Assembly: GCA_934647165.1 (NCBI GenBank)
Contig: CAKUFA010000004.1
Span: 26,301 to 90,300, forward strand
DNA length: 64,000 nt
Reading direction: 5' to 3'
Source of the DNA: an uncultured Clostridia bacterium
Lineage (GTDB): Bacteria; Bacillota; Clostridia; Christensenellales; Aristaeellaceae
Made by a program: the position numbers and the translations under genes. Numbering within the stretch: the first letter of the stretch is position 1; every line of letters begins with the position of its first letter. Under the pieces are notes generated by a model that saw nothing but the letters and a program-made list of their open reading frames with translations, did no database searches and was not told where the DNA came from. This document shows positions 63,870-64,000 of the stretch, in pieces.

Positions 63870-64000
63870 ATGGCTAAGGAGCATTACGAGCGGAAAAAGC
63901 CCCATGTCAACATTGGCACCATTGGTCACGTTGACCACGGCAAGACGACGCTGACAGCCGCTATCACCATGACGCTGGCCCAGAAGGGCGAAGCGCAGGC
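63870..64000 (+). CDS. tuf: Elongation factor Tu, N-terminal part; runs off the window
   Basis: The GTPase that brings aminoacyl-tRNA to the ribosome. The first 43 residues are visible: MAKEHYERKKPHVNIGTIG and then HVDHGKTTLTAA, which is the G1 phosphate loop of EF-Tu, followed by ITMTLAQKGEAQ. The ATG at 63870 has AAGGAGGAG upstream. It lies behind tRNA-Gly rather than fusA, recalling the tRNA-tufB arrangement of E. coli; a second tuf copy elsewhere is possible. Confidence 0.97.
   Translation, partial: MAKEHYERKKPHVNIGTIGHVDHGKTTLTAAITMTLAQKGEAQ

Overview
The window reads as a chromosomal segment of a Gram-positive, GC-rich (high-50s percent by eye) anaerobic clostridium, most likely a gut or rumen glycan forager. 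Supporting signs are a clostridial-type MurG, the long clostridial variant of PRPP synthetase, FloA/NfeD, a remB-gyrB-gyrA cluster, AddB-type recombination, near-consensus sigma-A promoters with 17-base spacers, and ABC sugar importers of the LplB/YtcP type. A Christensenellales-like order is my guess; I could not run a search to test it. I recognise no prophage, CRISPR array, rRNA operon or intact insertion sequence.

Layout. 1-4.5 kb (minus): start of addB, a PatB-type C-S lyase, and a tight operon of a membrane protein, rsuA and an RsmC-like methyltransferase. 4.8-14.1 kb: a GH31 glycosidase, a YeeE/YedE-like membrane protein pair, recA with a likely LexA box, murG and a GH2 beta-galactosidase. 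14.2-22.7 kb: a YesM-type two-component system, an ABC importer (binding protein plus two permeases, no ATPase) and a formylglycine-type sulfatase, which together look like a sulfated-glycan module. 22.7-26 kb: cobalamin riboswitch plus btuFCD. 26-32.6 kb: nagB, a 135-bp tandem palindromic repeat, a CBM9-like protein and a block of exported phosphodiester-glycosidase and leucine-rich-repeat proteins with a Nudix hydrolase. 32.9-37.7 kb (minus): remB-gyrB-gyrA. 38-46 kb: xpt and a BMP-type nucleoside-binding protein, an exported SH3-like protein, xylulokinase, a ZIP transporter, prs, a GNAT enzyme and a DUF3783-like protein. 46.3-54.5 kb: a CtpE-like P-type ATPase, trmL, two neighbouring uracil-DNA glycosylases, nfeD-floA and an RlmD-type methyltransferase. 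54.5-63.4 kb: an amidohydrolase remnant, a divergent pair formed by an exported nitroreductase/FMN-binding protein and apbE, a GH38 mannosidase and a BceAB-type transporter. The window ends with tRNA-Gly(CCC) and the start of tuf.

How it works together. Glycosidases (GH31, GH2, GH38), the sulfatase, NagB and xylulokinase point to use of host or plant glycans, with amino sugars and pentoses sent into central metabolism. Corrinoid uptake is under riboswitch control. Covalent flavinylation by ApbE of the neighbouring exported nitroreductase-like protein suggests extracytoplasmic redox chemistry.

Two points stand out as possibly undescribed. The first is a family of about 200-bp intergenic elements (three copies) made of serial hairpins with compensatory base changes. 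Two copies sit between duplicated, locus-specific terminator hairpins. The second is the exported nitroreductase/FMN_bind fusion beside apbE. All calls come from reading the sequence; no homology search or structure prediction was run.
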